Below, piece by piece: positions 17,702 to 28,510 of a DNA stretch of 64,000 bases. Position 1 is the first letter of the stretch. Each line of letters opens with the position of its first letter. The notes beneath the pieces were generated by a model. The model was not told where the DNA came from, ran no database searches, and worked only from the letters and a program-made list of their open reading frames with translations. Source of the DNA: Paenibacillus sp. FSL R5-0912 (GTDB lineage Bacteria; Bacillota; Bacilli; Paenibacillales; Paenibacillaceae); the NCBI RefSeq assembly GCF_000758605.1, contig NZ_CP009282.1, forward strand, positions 3,038,001 to 3,102,000, read 5' to 3'. The translations under genes were made by a program, and so were the position numbers.

Positions 17702-20700
17702 ATGAGTAAAAAGATCTGGAGAAAGACACTTGTAGCTGCAATAAGCGGTACTCTGGTGTTGGCCATGATTACCCCGGTGCCGTTTTCCGCCCCGGTTCAG
17801 GCTGCTCCTACAATAGCCGTCCCGGCGCAGGTAACTGCTGACTGGTACAAAACCTACCAGACGATGGATGGCGTAGGAGCCGCTTATGCTTATACAGATT
17901 CCGTCCATATGCTGCAACTGGCTTCGGCCGGTCATCAAGATACCGTCAGGCATCTGCTGGATCTGACCTTCAGTGAACAAAAGGGCACAGGCCACGACAT
18001 TGTCCGGGTCATCATCGGCGATAACGGCGGCCTTACCACTGCCAATGCCACCGCCGCAAGCCCGGGGTTCAACCCTCTGACCGGTCTGCTTGCAGATGTC
18101 AGCAAGCCCGGCTTCGATATCGAAGGAAATGCCATTCCCCTGCGTGGAACAGGCGGGCAATATGGATACAAAATAGAAGCGGAGAACCGCTATTACGATG
18201 GCAATACCGACAGTATCTGGCCTGTTGAACCCGAGCATGCTCCAGGCACGCTGGTGCCTGTACAGGATTTCGTGTGGGATTATCCGTCCTGGAACCAGCC
18301 GGCTGCCAATGACGATGGAGGCCCGACCAATCTCCTGAGCGCACCGGGGGATCATCCTGTGGTGATTAAGAACTCGCCGCGTACCCGCAAGGAGCTGTTC
18401 GATGTGGATCAGGTCTGGACGATGCGCCAGGCGATGCAATACGGCGTCAAGCAGTTCTACGCTTGTACATGGACGGTGCCTTACTGGATGAGCCAGTCTT
18501 CGACAGGCTCCCCTAACAAGATTGTCCGCAGCGATACAGCCACCGTTAATGGTAAAGTGGTGAAAATTTATTATCAGGCCTATGCGGATTATCTCGTGAA
18601 TTATATCCGCGGAATGTGGGAGCAATATGGAATTCCGATCACCCACATCAATCCCTTCAATGAGGTTGACCTCGCGGGCGGGTCAGCCGCGTACGTTACC
18701 GAGCTGATTAACGGTTACATCGGTCCTGCCTTGAAGAAGTCGATGCAGCCGGGCGGTGCCCTCTATGATATCCAGAATCCGGACGGCAAGCTCATTGACT
18801 TCATTCCTCAGCTTGCCGCCGTGGACGGCACCAATCTGAACGCTTCCTTAAGCAGAGGCGGCGAAGTGTTCAGTCAGACCGACCCTGACAATGCACTGGA
18901 CAAAAACCCTTACCTCGATGTATTTACCACCCATCTGTATGGTACGGTCGGGATCGGCACGGATGAGAACAAGCTGTACCATACCGGCGACTTCTCCCAG
19001 AATCCGCTGGATTACTCCAAGGATGGAAGCAAGTATCCCGAATACCTGACCAAATATAAGCTCTGGCAGGCCGAATTCATGAATCAGGATACCGGTGACG
19101 GATCGGCCGGTGCCTATACTCAGCGGTACGGCAATCAGAACATCAGTGACGCGGTGCGCTGGTCCAATCTGCTGACCAATATGTTCAGCAGCAACCCCGG
19201 ATTTAACGGCTTTGTCTGGTGGAGTATGTGGGACAGCAACGGCGCGGACGGCTCCGACCTGATCCGCTTCGTTACGACCAACTCCCAGCAGGAGCCGGGA
19301 CGGATCAGCACGCTGACGGGTGAATACCGGTTGTTCAAGCGTTTTTACGGCTATGGGCATTTCTCCCGGTTTATGAATCCCGGAGATGTCCGGTTTGATG
19401 TCACGCGGGTACCTGCGGCCGATATCAACGTGGTCGCCTTCAAGAATCCGAATACAAATGATTACTCGATCACGGCATCGAATGCCAAGAATGATGACAG
19501 CGTTCAGCCGCTTGAATTCAATCTGAAGGACTTCCCGGCAGGCACAACAAGTATTACCGTGTTCCGTACTTCAGGCAGCGAGAATCAGAAGAAGCTTGGC
19601 ACGATTCCTGTAACGAACGGGAAGTTCGTTGTTGACATTCCGTCGGCCAGCATCGTAACGATGGTTCCGTCCCAAGGCAAATTCGCCACATATCAGGGGC
19701 TTGATGGAGAACGTGACATTTTCTCAACGCTGGAAGCAGAGGGAAATGACAATAGTATACCTGGCGACAGTGCAGGTAGTGCGGGACGCGCTGAAGAGGC
19801 AGTGACACTCGGTGCCGGCAAGTACCTCGCCTACAGAAATTTGAACTTTGCAGATGGCTCCGCGAACGGAGGCGTTGTACGCAGACACTTGCTGTACCTG
19901 ACCGCTCAGAGTAAATCAGCTCAAGGAGGCAAGCTTGCCGCTTATGTGCTTCCGGTAGGAAGCGCTGTGGGCAGCAACGACGACATTCTGTCCCAAGGCA
20001 CGCGTGTAGCAGAAATTCCTGTACCAGCCAATGAGGTTTACGGTAAATTCCAGGATATGGTTGATACTGGCGATCTTAGCGCTTACGGCCATAAGGATCT
20101 GTATATTGTGGCCGAACCGAACGGAACTGCGGGTACAATCACCGTTGACCGCTTCCTGTTCGGAGCAGGCGATTCCGACTGGGGTGCTGCCGCGAATAAC
20201 TCTACAGTATCCATTCCGGGGAACCTGCTGCTCAATGGAGACTTTGATACAACTGTTGCCTCCAATACAGACAACTGGTCTACTGGCCGTTACAACAAGG
20301 GAACCTTTGAGCCTGTTGCTCCAGGACCCGTGTTAACAGCGGATACCATACAGAGCTATTCGGGTCTGTCACGTTACCTGAAGAACAGCTCCACCTCGAA
20401 GGTTGCCGGTTCCGGCAAGCTTGCTGGCCGCATCGACGCTGCGGAACAGTATGACGGAATGTGGCAGGACATTACCGGTAAGCTGAACAAGGGAGAGAGC
20501 TATAACTTCAAGGGTTATTTCCTCTCCATGATGAGCCGGCCGGAGAGCTATGATCTCGCTGCGGAGCATCCGGGTGATGTGGAAGTGGCGCTGGTGTACT
20601 ACGACCAGAACGGGACCCAGCTCGGTATGACTCCGATCAATGGCCGCGATATGCCTGAACCCTATGCAGCCCGGGAGGCGGGTGATCCCGCATACTGGAT

Positions 20701-23700
20701 CGGCGGCAAATTTGTCGGACGTATCCTGGAGGGCGGGCCGCTCAGCTTAAGCTCTTTCCAGCCTGTGGATGTGAAGGTAGCGGACTGGCATGAGACGCCT
20801 AATGCCCCGTTTACCTATGATGAGCCGTCAGGTACTGCCAAGGTGGTAATGGCGGTGTATGCGAAGGATGCCAACATCCTCTACGCCGATCAGCTGTCAC
20901 TGACGCCGGAGGCCGTGGCTTCGCGCAATATTTTCGTGGATGGCGTTCAGCCGACTAACTTCGATGCCTCCAATTACGAATATAAGTATACGGTTTCCGG
21001 GAACGCCATACCGAAGGTAACGGCGGTAACGAGTGACCCGGCTGAAATCGTAAGCATCTCACAAGCGGACAGTGCGCAAGGAACGGCAGTGGTCCGGTTT
21101 GTCAAAGGAGAACAGATAAAGACTTATAAAATCTTCTTCAGTACGAATGAAGTTATCGACTTTGCGGCTGGCCTTCCGGCGGGCTGGGAGGTTATAAATC
21201 CGGCTGATCCGCAGACCGCACTTAGCTATAGTGCTGAGGGTGCGGCCATCCAGACCTTGAAGGGCGGCACGGAATATCCGGGCAGCCATAATATGCTGCA
21301 GATGCCGGGTTCGGCCGAAGGCAACTGGACGCTTACAGCGAAGCTGACGGTAGACAAACCGCTTAATGATTCGACTATGGGTGAGAATTCCCAGGTAGGA
21401 CTTGGCATCAGCCGCACTTCAAGCGGGGAGTTCTACAGAATCAATGCAAGGAAAGTGAACGCTAACATCAAAGTGAATAATTCAGGGTTGATAGGTACTC
21501 AGCCCTTCACGAACAATACGAATCAGACTAATTTGAGTGGTACCAACTATTATCTGCGGATTATAAAAGAGGGCAATGTGGTTCAAGGGTATTTCTCCAC
21601 GAACAGCGGTTCTTCCTGGCTGGCGATGGGGAATCCGTCAACGTATACCCCGGAATTCTTCAAGGATGCCAAGGTACAATTGTACGGAACCAATACCAGC
21701 ACAGTAACGGATTTCAAAGTAACCTTTTCCAATGTGACTCTAGTCAAGACCCTGGGGGAGACGGGTGAACTGAGCCCTGATCAGCAGGCTGTAGAACAAG
21801 CAGCGGCGCTGATCGGCAACCGGATTACCGTTCCGAATGCAGTGGCAGGTGAAGATCACGCTAAGCTGATAGCCAAAGCACAGGCTGTCCTGAATGAGAA
21901 TGAAGAGCTGAGCCTGCTGGGAGTGACTACAGCCATTACCTTCCAGAATGGCGGATTTACGCTAAGGGTAACTAAGGGAAGCGTCAGCGTATCGGTTAAT
22001 CCTTTTACCATTGTGGCTGGTATTCAACGGGCAAGAGATTTCGAGGATCAGACGGTTCAGGGCTTCAAGCCGAAGGGCGGTGCAGGTGTAACGGTTGCAT
22101 CTACCCAGGAGGCCAACCATACCCCGGGCGGAGCTTATGCCCTGAAGGTTACAGGCAGAGCGGCCAATCCGGACGGACCGTCCGTCAATGTGAAGGACCT
22201 TGTTACCATTGGCAATGAGTACAAAACAACGGTATGGGTGAAGCTGATCAGCCCGGCCAGCGCGCAGCTGAAGCTGACTGCCCAGGTCAATGATACTACG
22301 CCGTATTATGTCAGTCTGTCCACCCAGACGGTCAATACAGGCGGAGACTGGGTAAAGCTGGAGGGGACGTACCGTTATCTGCACGAGGATGTCACTTTGT
22401 ATGTAGAGAGCCCGAACAGTGCTGTTGCAGCCTACTATATTGACGACTTCAGCTTCGAGGATACAGGGCTGCAGACGATTGCTTCGCTCAAGGATGTCTA
22501 TAAGAACGACTTCGTGCTTGGAAATGTGCCGGGCAACAATGACATTAACCCGGGCAATGGACAAAATGCGTTCTTCAATTATCATTTCAACAGCGTGACC
22601 TTCGGCAATGAGATGAAACCGGATGCACTGCAGAAGACCAAGGGGACCTACACGTTCACGAAGTCTGACGACATGATTACCAAATCTCAGGCTATGGGGA
22701 TGGAAGTACACGGTCATGTACTGGTATGGCATAGCCAGACTCCGGCGTGGTTTACACAGCAAGTGGACGCTTCGGGCAATGCACTGAAGGATCAGGCGGG
22801 TAATCCGCTCTATCTCAGCCGCAGTGAGGCGCTTGCGAATATGCGAACACACATCAAGACCGTTATGGAACACTACCGGAATAAGGTGATCTCATGGGAT
22901 GTTGTCAATGAGGCCATGCAGGATGGACCTCCGGCAGTATCCGACTGGAAAGATGCACTGCGGAAATCGCCCTGGTATTATTCCGTCGGTCCAGACTTCG
23001 TGGAGCAGGCATTTCTGGCCGCACGGGAAGTGGTGGATAGCAACCCGGATTTGAAAGGGATCAAGCTGTATTACAATGATTTCAATGATGAATTCCCGGA
23101 GAAACGGGACGCTATCCACGACATGGTTAAAGAGATGAATGACCGGTATGCAGAGGCCCATCCAGGCAAGCTGCTGGTTGACGGCATTGGGCTGCAGTCT
23201 CACTACGACATGAGAACCAAGCCCGCCAATGTAGAAGCGGCAATTGTGAAGTATGCTTCCCTGGGCGTTGAAATCTCTATCAGCGAACTGGATGTTCTGG
23301 CGGGAATGAATTCCTCCCTCTCCCCGGAATGGGCGGATAAGCAAGCTAGCCTGTATGCCCAATTGTTCCAGATTTATAAGAAGCATGCCGATAAAATCGC
23401 GCGTGTCACCCTCTGGGGTTACACGGACAGCTCAAGCTGGAGATCCAGCCAGAATCCGCTGCCATTCCTTAGTTCTCTGGCACCGAAGCCTGCCTATTAC
23501 GCAATTATCGACCCGGAGAAGTATCTGGCAGAGCATCCGCTCTATATTACGCCTGAAACCAAGAGCTCTACGGCGCTCTACGGTACACCGGATATTGATG
23601 GAAGCATGGACGACATCTGGAAGAATGCACCTGAAATTCATATCGACAACCATCTGATGGCAACAGCAGAAACGACCGGCACAGCCCGGACGCTGTGGGA

Positions 23701-25765
23701 CGAGGAGAATCTATACGTGCTGTTCCAGGTGAAGGATAAGCAGCTAAGCAAAAACAATACAGATAAGACGAAGCAGGATTCGGTAGAAGCCTACGTGGAT
23801 GAAGACCGCGTCAACGCCTGGCCGTACCTTGAGGATGACGGACAATACCGGGTCAACTATGCCGGAGAGCAGTCCTTCAAGTTCCTCAGTAATTCGACTC
23901 CGGCGACCTCCCCGGGCTTCGAATCAGCAGCGGTAACGGCCGGAACGGATTATATAGTGGAAATGAAGATTCCGTTCCGCACCATCACACCGGAGAACGG
24001 TACACAGATCCGGTTCGATGCACAGGTGAATAACGCAAACGGAGCCAATCTGATCGGCGTAGCGACCTGGAATGATCTGCTCGGCAGAGCGTCGAAATCG
24101 ACAGAGGTATTCGGCAGCCTGACCCTCAGCGGCAAGGGAGATCAGACTCCGCCAACTTGGGCAGAGGGAAGCAAGCTTGAAGCCACTGATATCACCAGTA
24201 CCGGAGTTACCTTGTCATGGATTGCGGCATCGGATAATCTTGGAGTCACCAGCTACCGGGTCTACAATGGAGTGGATGCTGAACCGGTGATCATAACCGG
24301 CAGTGAACCGGTAGAGACCGTAAGCGGAACGGTATATCGCCACCAGGTGACCGGACTTATGCCGAATACGCAGTATACCTTCAAGGTGGAAGCCGGAGAT
24401 GCTGCTGGGAACTGGAGCAAGGACGGACCTTCCGTCCCGGTAACTACACTACCGACTTCAGATACTACACCACCGGTATGGGCAGAGGGAAGTTCGCTTG
24501 AAGCCTCTGGCATTACAAGCAAGGGATTGACTCTGACATGGTCGGCTACGGCATCGGACGAGAGCGGCATCGCCGGTTACCGGATTACGAATGGAACCGG
24601 TGACAAGCCGGTTACGGTTACGGATGCCGTGTATACGGAGACGGTTACCGGGGCTGTATACAGTCATCAGGTAACAGGACTTATGCCGGGTACGCAGTAT
24701 ATGTTCACAGTGGAGGCAGTAGATACCGGCGGCAATTGGAGTGTCGGTGGACCTTCGGTTTCCGCGGCAACACTGGCCGCTTTGGATACAACACCTCCGG
24801 CTTGGACAGCGGGAAGCAAGCTTGAAGCCTCACGGATCACGGCAACCGGCCTTACGTTAACCTGGACGGACGCTTCTGACGATACGGGAGTGACGGGCTA
24901 CACGCTCTATAGAGGATCAGAAAAAATCGCGGAGTTGCCTGGAATAACGCACCGTTATGAGGTAACTGGACTGGCGCCGGGCACAGGATATAACTTCTCG
25001 GTGCAGGCCGTGGATGCAGCAGGGAACTGGAGTACAGACGGTCCCGCTATCTCTGTAACTACGCTAAGCAATAACGGCGGTCCATCAGAACCAACACCAG
25101 CACCCACACCAGTACCAACATCTGTGCCGGCGCCGACACCAACACCAACACAGACGCCGGGAACAACAGCAACACCGGCTCCGTCACTGGTACCATCGAC
25201 ACCGATACCAGTGCCAACCAGCCCGTTCAAAGATGTAGGTGCCAAATATAGCTGGGCTTCGGAGGGTATTGATACGCTGCACAGGCTGGGCATCATCCAA
25301 GGAACCTCCGCGACCACCTTCAGCCCGGAGAAGAACATTACGAGAGCGGACTTTGTGCTGCTGGTAATGAGAGCATTGGGCCTCGAAGCGGAATCCGGTT
25401 CCAGCTTTGCAGATGTAAGCCCGGGAGCCTACTATGCTGAAGCCCTCAGCATGGCGAAGAAGCTGGGAATTATCAATGGAACGGATGGCAACCGATTCAA
25501 TCCGAAGGGCGAAATCTCGCGGCAGGATATGATGGTGATTGCAGCCAGGGCATTGAAGGCAGTGAACAAATTATCTGCCGGCGGCAGTGCCGGAGAACTG
25601 AGCGGCTACACAGATAGAATGAAGGTGGCAAAGTATGCCATCGATAGTGTAGCGGCACTGGTCAAAGAGGGAATTGTCCAGGGAGACGGGAAATCCCTCC
25701 ATCCCACCGGAACCGCAACGCGGGCGGAAGCCGCTGTAATGATCTTCCGGATGCTGGAGAAATAA
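17702..25765 (+). CDS. Giant S-layer-anchored bifunctional xylanase: GH30-like, CBMs, GH10, CBM9, FN3 x3, SLH x3
   Basis: 2687 aa from ATG 17702 (AAAGGAGG upstream). Signal peptide to about residue 38. Then: a GH30-like barrel with its beta domain (45-656; acid/base Glu321 in NPFNEVD, candidate nucleophile Glu458 in WQAEFM), CBM4/9- or CBM22-like sandwich (about 836-1076), cadherin/Ig-like segment (1076-1143), DUF1349/concanavalin-like segment (1150-1352), short Ig-like region (1356-1440) and CBM22-like domain (1440-1589). GH10 follows (1589-1943; Glu1737 in WDVVNEAM, Glu1862 in SISELDV), then CBM9 (1953-2143), three fibronectin-III domains (2149-2456), a Pro-Thr linker (2460-2506) and three SLH repeats (2508-2687) that bind the pyruvylated wall polymer. 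It keeps xylan hydrolysis at the cell surface beside the transporters. Confidence 0.93.
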   Translation: MSKKIWRKTLVAAISGTLVLAMITPVPFSAPVQAAPTIAVPAQVTADWYKTYQTMDGVGAAYAYTDSVHMLQLASAGHQDTVRHLLDLTFSEQKGTGHDIVRVIIGDNGGLTTANATAASPGFNPLTGLLADVSKPGFDIEGNAIPLRGTGGQYGYKIEAENRYYDGNTDSIWPVEPEHAPGTLVPVQDFVWDYPSWNQPAANDDGGPTNLLSAPGDHPVVIKNSPRTRKELFDVDQVWTMRQAMQYGVKQFYACTWTVPYWMSQSSTGSPNKIVRSDTATVNGKVVKIYYQAYADYLVNYIRGMWEQYGIPITHINPFNEVDLAGGSAAYVTELINGYIGPALKKSMQPGGALYDIQNPDGKLIDFIPQLAAVDGTNLNASLSRGGEVFSQTDPDNALDKNPYLDVFTTHLYGTVGIGTDENKLYHTGDFSQNPLDYSKDGSKYPEYLTKYKLWQAEFMNQDTGDGSAGAYTQRYGNQNISDAVRWSNLLTNMFSSNPGFNGFVWWSMWDSNGADGSDLIRFVTTNSQQEPGRISTLTGEYRLFKRFYGYGHFSRFMNPGDVRFDVTRVPAADINVVAFKNPNTNDYSITASNAKNDDSVQPLEFNLKDFPAGTTSITVFRTSGSENQKKLGTIPVTNGKFVVDIPSASIVTMVPSQGKFATYQGLDGERDIFSTLEAEGNDNSIPGDSAGSAGRAEEAVTLGAGKYLAYRNLNFADGSANGGVVRRHLLYLTAQSKSAQGGKLAAYVLPVGSAVGSNDDILSQGTRVAEIPVPANEVYGKFQDMVDTGDLSAYGHKDLYIVAEPNGTAGTITVDRFLFGAGDSDWGAAANNSTVSIPGNLLLNGDFDTTVASNTDNWSTGRYNKGTFEPVAPGPVLTADTIQSYSGLSRYLKNSSTSKVAGSGKLAGRIDAAEQYDGMWQDITGKLNKGESYNFKGYFLSMMSRPESYDLAAEHPGDVEVALVYYDQNGTQLGMTPINGRDMPEPYAAREAGDPAYWIGGKFVGRILEGGPLSLSSFQPVDVKVADWHETPNAPFTYDEPSGTAKVVMAVYAKDANILYADQLSLTPEAVASRNIFVDGVQPTNFDASNYEYKYTVSGNAIPKVTAVTSDPAEIVSISQADSAQGTAVVRFVKGEQIKTYKIFFSTNEVIDFAAGLPAGWEVINPADPQTALSYSAEGAAIQTLKGGTEYPGSHNMLQMPGSAEGNWTLTAKLTVDKPLNDSTMGENSQVGLGISRTSSGEFYRINARKVNANIKVNNSGLIGTQPFTNNTNQTNLSGTNYYLRIIKEGNVVQGYFSTNSGSSWLAMGNPSTYTPEFFKDAKVQLYGTNTSTVTDFKVTFSNVTLVKTLGETGELSPDQQAVEQAAALIGNRITVPNAVAGEDHAKLIAKAQAVLNENEELSLLGVTTAITFQNGGFTLRVTKGSVSVSVNPFTIVAGIQRARDFEDQTVQGFKPKGGAGVTVASTQEANHTPGGAYALKVTGRAANPDGPSVNVKDLVTIGNEYKTTVWVKLISPASAQLKLTAQVNDTTPYYVSLSTQTVNTGGDWVKLEGTYRYLHEDVTLYVESPNSAVAAYYIDDFSFEDTGLQTIASLKDVYKNDFVLGNVPGNNDINPGNGQNAFFNYHFNSVTFGNEMKPDALQKTKGTYTFTKSDDMITKSQAMGMEVHGHVLVWHSQTPAWFTQQVDASGNALKDQAGNPLYLSRSEALANMRTHIKTVMEHYRNKVISWDVVNEAMQDGPPAVSDWKDALRKSPWYYSVGPDFVEQAFLAAREVVDSNPDLKGIKLYYNDFNDEFPEKRDAIHDMVKEMNDRYAEAHPGKLLVDGIGLQSHYDMRTKPANVEAAIVKYASLGVEISISELDVLAGMNSSLSPEWADKQASLYAQLFQIYKKHADKIARVTLWGYTDSSSWRSSQNPLPFLSSLAPKPAYYAIIDPEKYLAEHPLYITPETKSSTALYGTPDIDGSMDDIWKNAPEIHIDNHLMATAETTGTARTLWDEENLYVLFQVKDKQLSKNNTDKTKQDSVEAYVDEDRVNAWPYLEDDGQYRVNYAGEQSFKFLSNSTPATSPGFESAAVTAGTDYIVEMKIPFRTITPENGTQIRFDAQVNNANGANLIGVATWNDLLGRASKSTEVFGSLTLSGKGDQTPPTWAEGSKLEATDITSTGVTLSWIAASDNLGVTSYRVYNGVDAEPVIITGSEPVETVSGTVYRHQVTGLMPNTQYTFKVEAGDAAGNWSKDGPSVPVTTLPTSDTTPPVWAEGSSLEASGITSKGLTLTWSATASDESGIAGYRITNGTGDKPVTVTDAVYTETVTGAVYSHQVTGLMPGTQYMFTVEAVDTGGNWSVGGPSVSAATLAALDTTPPAWTAGSKLEASRITATGLTLTWTDASDDTGVTGYTLYRGSEKIAELPGITHRYEVTGLAPGTGYNFSVQAVDAAGNWSTDGPAISVTTLSNNGGPSEPTPAPTPVPTSVPAPTPTPTQTPGTTATPAPSLVPSTPIPVPTSPFKDVGAKYSWASEGIDTLHRLGIIQGTSATTFSPEKNITRADFVLLVMRALGLEAESGSSFADVSPGAYYAEALSMAKKLGIINGTDGNRFNPKGEISRQDMMVIAARALKAVNKLSAGGSAGELSGYTDRMKVAKYAIDSVAALVKEGIVQGDGKSLHPTGTATRAEAAVMIFRMLEK

Positions 25766-25804
25766 GCACCCACAAGCGAAGCTATGAAGTAACACCGTAA
25801 CATT

Positions 25805-25872
25805 CCTCTTGGCAGTCAACGTCTATAGACATCGGAAGATGGGATAGACGTTGACCGGCCGGAGGTTTTTTT
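25805..25872 (+). terminator. Long-stem terminator after the giant xylanase
   Basis: Arms of 12 bp (GTCAACGTCTAT at 25815-25826, complement at 25844-25855) with flanking CCTC/GAGG pairing end in seven T residues. It separates the xylanase from the convergent sensor operon. Confidence 0.7.
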
Positions 25873-25952
25873 ATGATGTGGATAAGGCTGAATGTGAAGC
25901 GCAAAGGGATAAATCCAAGGTTAGTATCCTATCAGCTACATTACGGACAGGT

Positions 25953-26915
25953 CTATTCCCCGATGATCGTAATTTCCGTGTTGATCCATTTGGCTACAGC
26001 TATTCCTTTGGCCCTTAGCAGCAGAGTGTTGATGATGTCCTCTCCCCAATTCTGCTCGTTCTGTGAAATCACCCGCGTAATCTGCCCGTTGTCCATCGCC
26101 TGCTTCAACGAAGGTGTGAGGCCCAGAGCGATATTATAGCGCGTCAGGCCTTTGGCTTTCCAGACCAGGACAGAGCTTGAGCTGGACACGAAATCCAGAC
26201 TGACCAAAGCGCTGAAATGGGGATGGGCCGATATCATTTGCTCCAGCTGCAACGCTGCGATGTCCTCACTGCCGTCATTATGACGGATTTCCAGTACATC
26301 GATCTCGCTATGCTCCGCCAAATAGTCCTCCAACCCGCGCAGCCGTTCTTGAGTGCCCAGCATGCGGGACATTCCAGACTCCACCAGAATCATCCCTTTT
26401 CCGCCAAGCAAGCGTTCCACAGTCTGTCCAATAGTAGCGCCGGTTGCTCTATTATCAGCCCCGATAAAGGCTTCTCTGCTGCTGGCAGGCGAATCCGACT
26501 CAAAACAAACAACGGGAATCCCCCGGGATACCGCTTTGTTAATAACGCTGGTAAGCGCCAGGGAATCCGCCGGGGCAATGGCGATTCCGTCTACGCCCCG
26601 CTTGATCATCATCTCCATAATCCGGACCTGCTGCTCCAGATTGGCTTCATCAGGCGCTTGAACCAGCAGCTCTACATTATTCTTTTTTGCCACAGCTTCT
26701 GCATTCTCGGTTATCATTTCGTAGGTGTCATTCACCATGGGGTAGATAATACCGAAAGTCAGCGGCGGCTCCCCGTTCTGACTTGATGGAGAGTCCAGGG
26801 CTTCCTCCGAAGGTGTATTCGTGACTCCGGAGGAACGGGAGCAGCCGCCAAGGATCAAGCCTGCTGCCAGCAGCAGGATAAAGACATGCCGGTTCCGCAT
26901 TCTGGAAGAAGTCAC
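25953..26915 (-). CDS. Sugar-binding lipoprotein, probable sensory partner of the kinase
   Basis: 320 aa. The GTG start at 26915 shares one base with the stop of the regulator gene; AAGGGG precedes it. The lipoprotein signal (LLAAGLILGGC) precedes a periplasmic-binding fold of the ribose/LacI type (FGIIYPMVNDTYEMITENAE, GVDGIAIAPADS, VVCFESDSP). It is the last gene of a kinase-regulator-binding-protein set. In the Geobacillus AraPST system and clostridial XylFII-LytS, such lipoproteins present a pentose to the kinase rather than to a permease. I infer the same here because the permeases lie on the other strand with their own binding proteins. Confidence 0.8.
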   Translation of the reverse strand: MTSSRMRNRHVFILLLAAGLILGGCSRSSGVTNTPSEEALDSPSSQNGEPPLTFGIIYPMVNDTYEMITENAEAVAKKNNVELLVQAPDEANLEQQVRIMEMMIKRGVDGIAIAPADSLALTSVINKAVSRGIPVVCFESDSPASSREAFIGADNRATGATIGQTVERLLGGKGMILVESGMSRMLGTQERLRGLEDYLAEHSEIDVLEIRHNDGSEDIAALQLEQMISAHPHFSALVSLDFVSSSSSVLVWKAKGLTRYNIALGLTPSLKQAMDNGQITRVISQNEQNWGEDIINTLLLRAKGIAVAKWINTEITIIGE

Positions 26916-28510
26916 TAATTCCCCGCCCCTTTACGGATAGGCTGAAGCTGATCCCCGGAATTTCCGTGCTTGCGATATTCCATAGGCGTCATCCCCGTTA
27001 CTTTCTTGAACAGATTGGAGAAGTAATGCTGATCGTTGTAGCCCACGCTAAACGCAATCTCAAACGTTTTATGTCCCGTTGACTTCAGCAGCTCTTTGGC
27101 TTTATCCATGCGTGTGGCCGTCAGGAATTCAGTGATCGTCTGTCCGGTCGCCTGGCTGAAGGTCTTGCTCAGATGGCTGGGACTGACCCTGACCTGACTG
27201 GAGATGTCGTTAAGGGAGAGCTGTTCTTTGTCATAATGCTCACTGATATAATGCTTAACTTTGTCAATCAGCTCACGATATTTATCTGCTCCCTCGGATC
27301 TCCACTCCCATAGCCGCTCGAATAGCCTGTTCAAATAGTGTAGACCTTCATCTGTATTGGAAATATGCTTCAGCTGCGCCTGGAATTCCTTGATGAGCTC
27401 GGCAGGATTTGGGGCCGCACGAAAACATTTTTTAGCCGTCTGTACCAGCTCCAGGGTAATGTCATTCATCAGGTAATAGGCGTACACGGACAGCCAATTC
27501 ATCTGCTGGAGCTCCGCAGAGAGCTCCAGCAGAAATGCGGGAACCTGCTTGTGGTCTCCCAGCTTCAGAAACTGGATCAGCCGGTTCCGGTCAAGCAGGA
27601 TGCCGCTAGCGGATGGATCGAAGTAAGCATCAAGCAACGCTGCTGAATTCAGTCTGGACATCTTCTTGAACATCCGGTCATCCTCGGCATCCAGATAGGA
27701 GAGATGAATGCCCTGCAGCCGTTCCCGGACATCACCCAGACTGACGGACAGCTCCAGGCCGCAAGCCGCTCTCAGCTTCTGCTTCCAAGTCCCGCAGATC
27801 TCTTCCAGGGTACGGCTCATTTGGGCCGGATTACTGCCTTTATAGATCAGTACAGTTTCAGTGCGGCTGCGTTTATAGATGAAGCCTTCTGCCAGCTCCT
27901 TCAGCAGGCCTGCGAACAGCGCTTCGGCATCCTGCGGCGCGCATGGGCAGCCCGTTCCTACATCGATATCCGATGGGTTTAACGTAAATATGGCAGTTGC
28001 ATAGTAAGGGGCCATAAGCAGCAGATCCAGCTGTTCCGCCGATTCGATGGCGGCAGCGGGACTGATCAGTCCTCCGCACAGATCAGCGAACAGATTCTCG
28101 GGGGTATAGGCTTGTTTTTGTTTCATCCGAAATTCTTCATCAATCCTGGAGCTGACACTATGGAGCAGCTGCAGAAGATCCGCAGAGCTGAACGGCTTCA
28201 GACAATAATCCTCAACCCCAAGCCGTAGCGCCGCCCTGGCATATTGGAAGTCATCATGACCGCTTAGAATAATGATTTTGATCTTCGGGAACTTTTGCCG
28301 GACGACAGAGCTCAGCTCCAGCCCGTTCATAAAAGGCATTTTGATGTCGGTAATGAGGATGTCGGGGAGCTGTTCTTCGATGACCGGAAGTGCAAGCTCG
28401 CCGTCGGGGGCGTCACCGCAAAAGATAAAGCCTTCCTTCTCCCATTCTACGGATTCCCGTATACTTTCACGGATCAGGATCTCATCATCCACCAGCATAA
28501 CCTTTTTCAT
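26915..28510 (-). CDS. YesN-type response regulator with AraC DNA-binding domain
   Basis: 531 aa. Receiver domain with VDDE, Asp55 in TDIKMP and the conserved KPF; a long linker module; C-terminal AraC domain (SLNDISSQVRVSPSHLSKTF, HYFSNLFKKVTGMTPMEYRK). It overlaps the kinase gene by four bases upstream and touches the lipoprotein gene downstream, so the three are co-translated. The likely target is the divergent furanose transporter promoter at 30516-30582. Confidence 0.9.
   Translation of the reverse strand: MKKVMLVDDEILIRESIRESVEWEKEGFIFCGDAPDGELALPVIEEQLPDILITDIKMPFMNGLELSSVVRQKFPKIKIIILSGHDDFQYARAALRLGVEDYCLKPFSSADLLQLLHSVSSRIDEEFRMKQKQAYTPENLFADLCGGLISPAAAIESAEQLDLLLMAPYYATAIFTLNPSDIDVGTGCPCAPQDAEALFAGLLKELAEGFIYKRSRTETVLIYKGSNPAQMSRTLEEICGTWKQKLRAACGLELSVSLGDVRERLQGIHLSYLDAEDDRMFKKMSRLNSAALLDAYFDPSASGILLDRNRLIQFLKLGDHKQVPAFLLELSAELQQMNWLSVYAYYLMNDITLELVQTAKKCFRAAPNPAELIKEFQAQLKHISNTDEGLHYLNRLFERLWEWRSEGADKYRELIDKVKHYISEHYDKEQLSLNDISSQVRVSPSHLSKTFSQATGQTITEFLTATRMDKAKELLKSTGHKTFEIAFSVGYNDQHYFSNLFKKVTGMTPMEYRKHGNSGDQLQPIRKGAGN

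Noticed and set aside
22554..23520. Possibility that the giant xylanase is an assembly fusion of two genes
   Set aside because: The frame is continuous across all linkers, with no internal ribosome site plus signal peptide before the GH10 part, and only the C-terminus carries SLH repeats.
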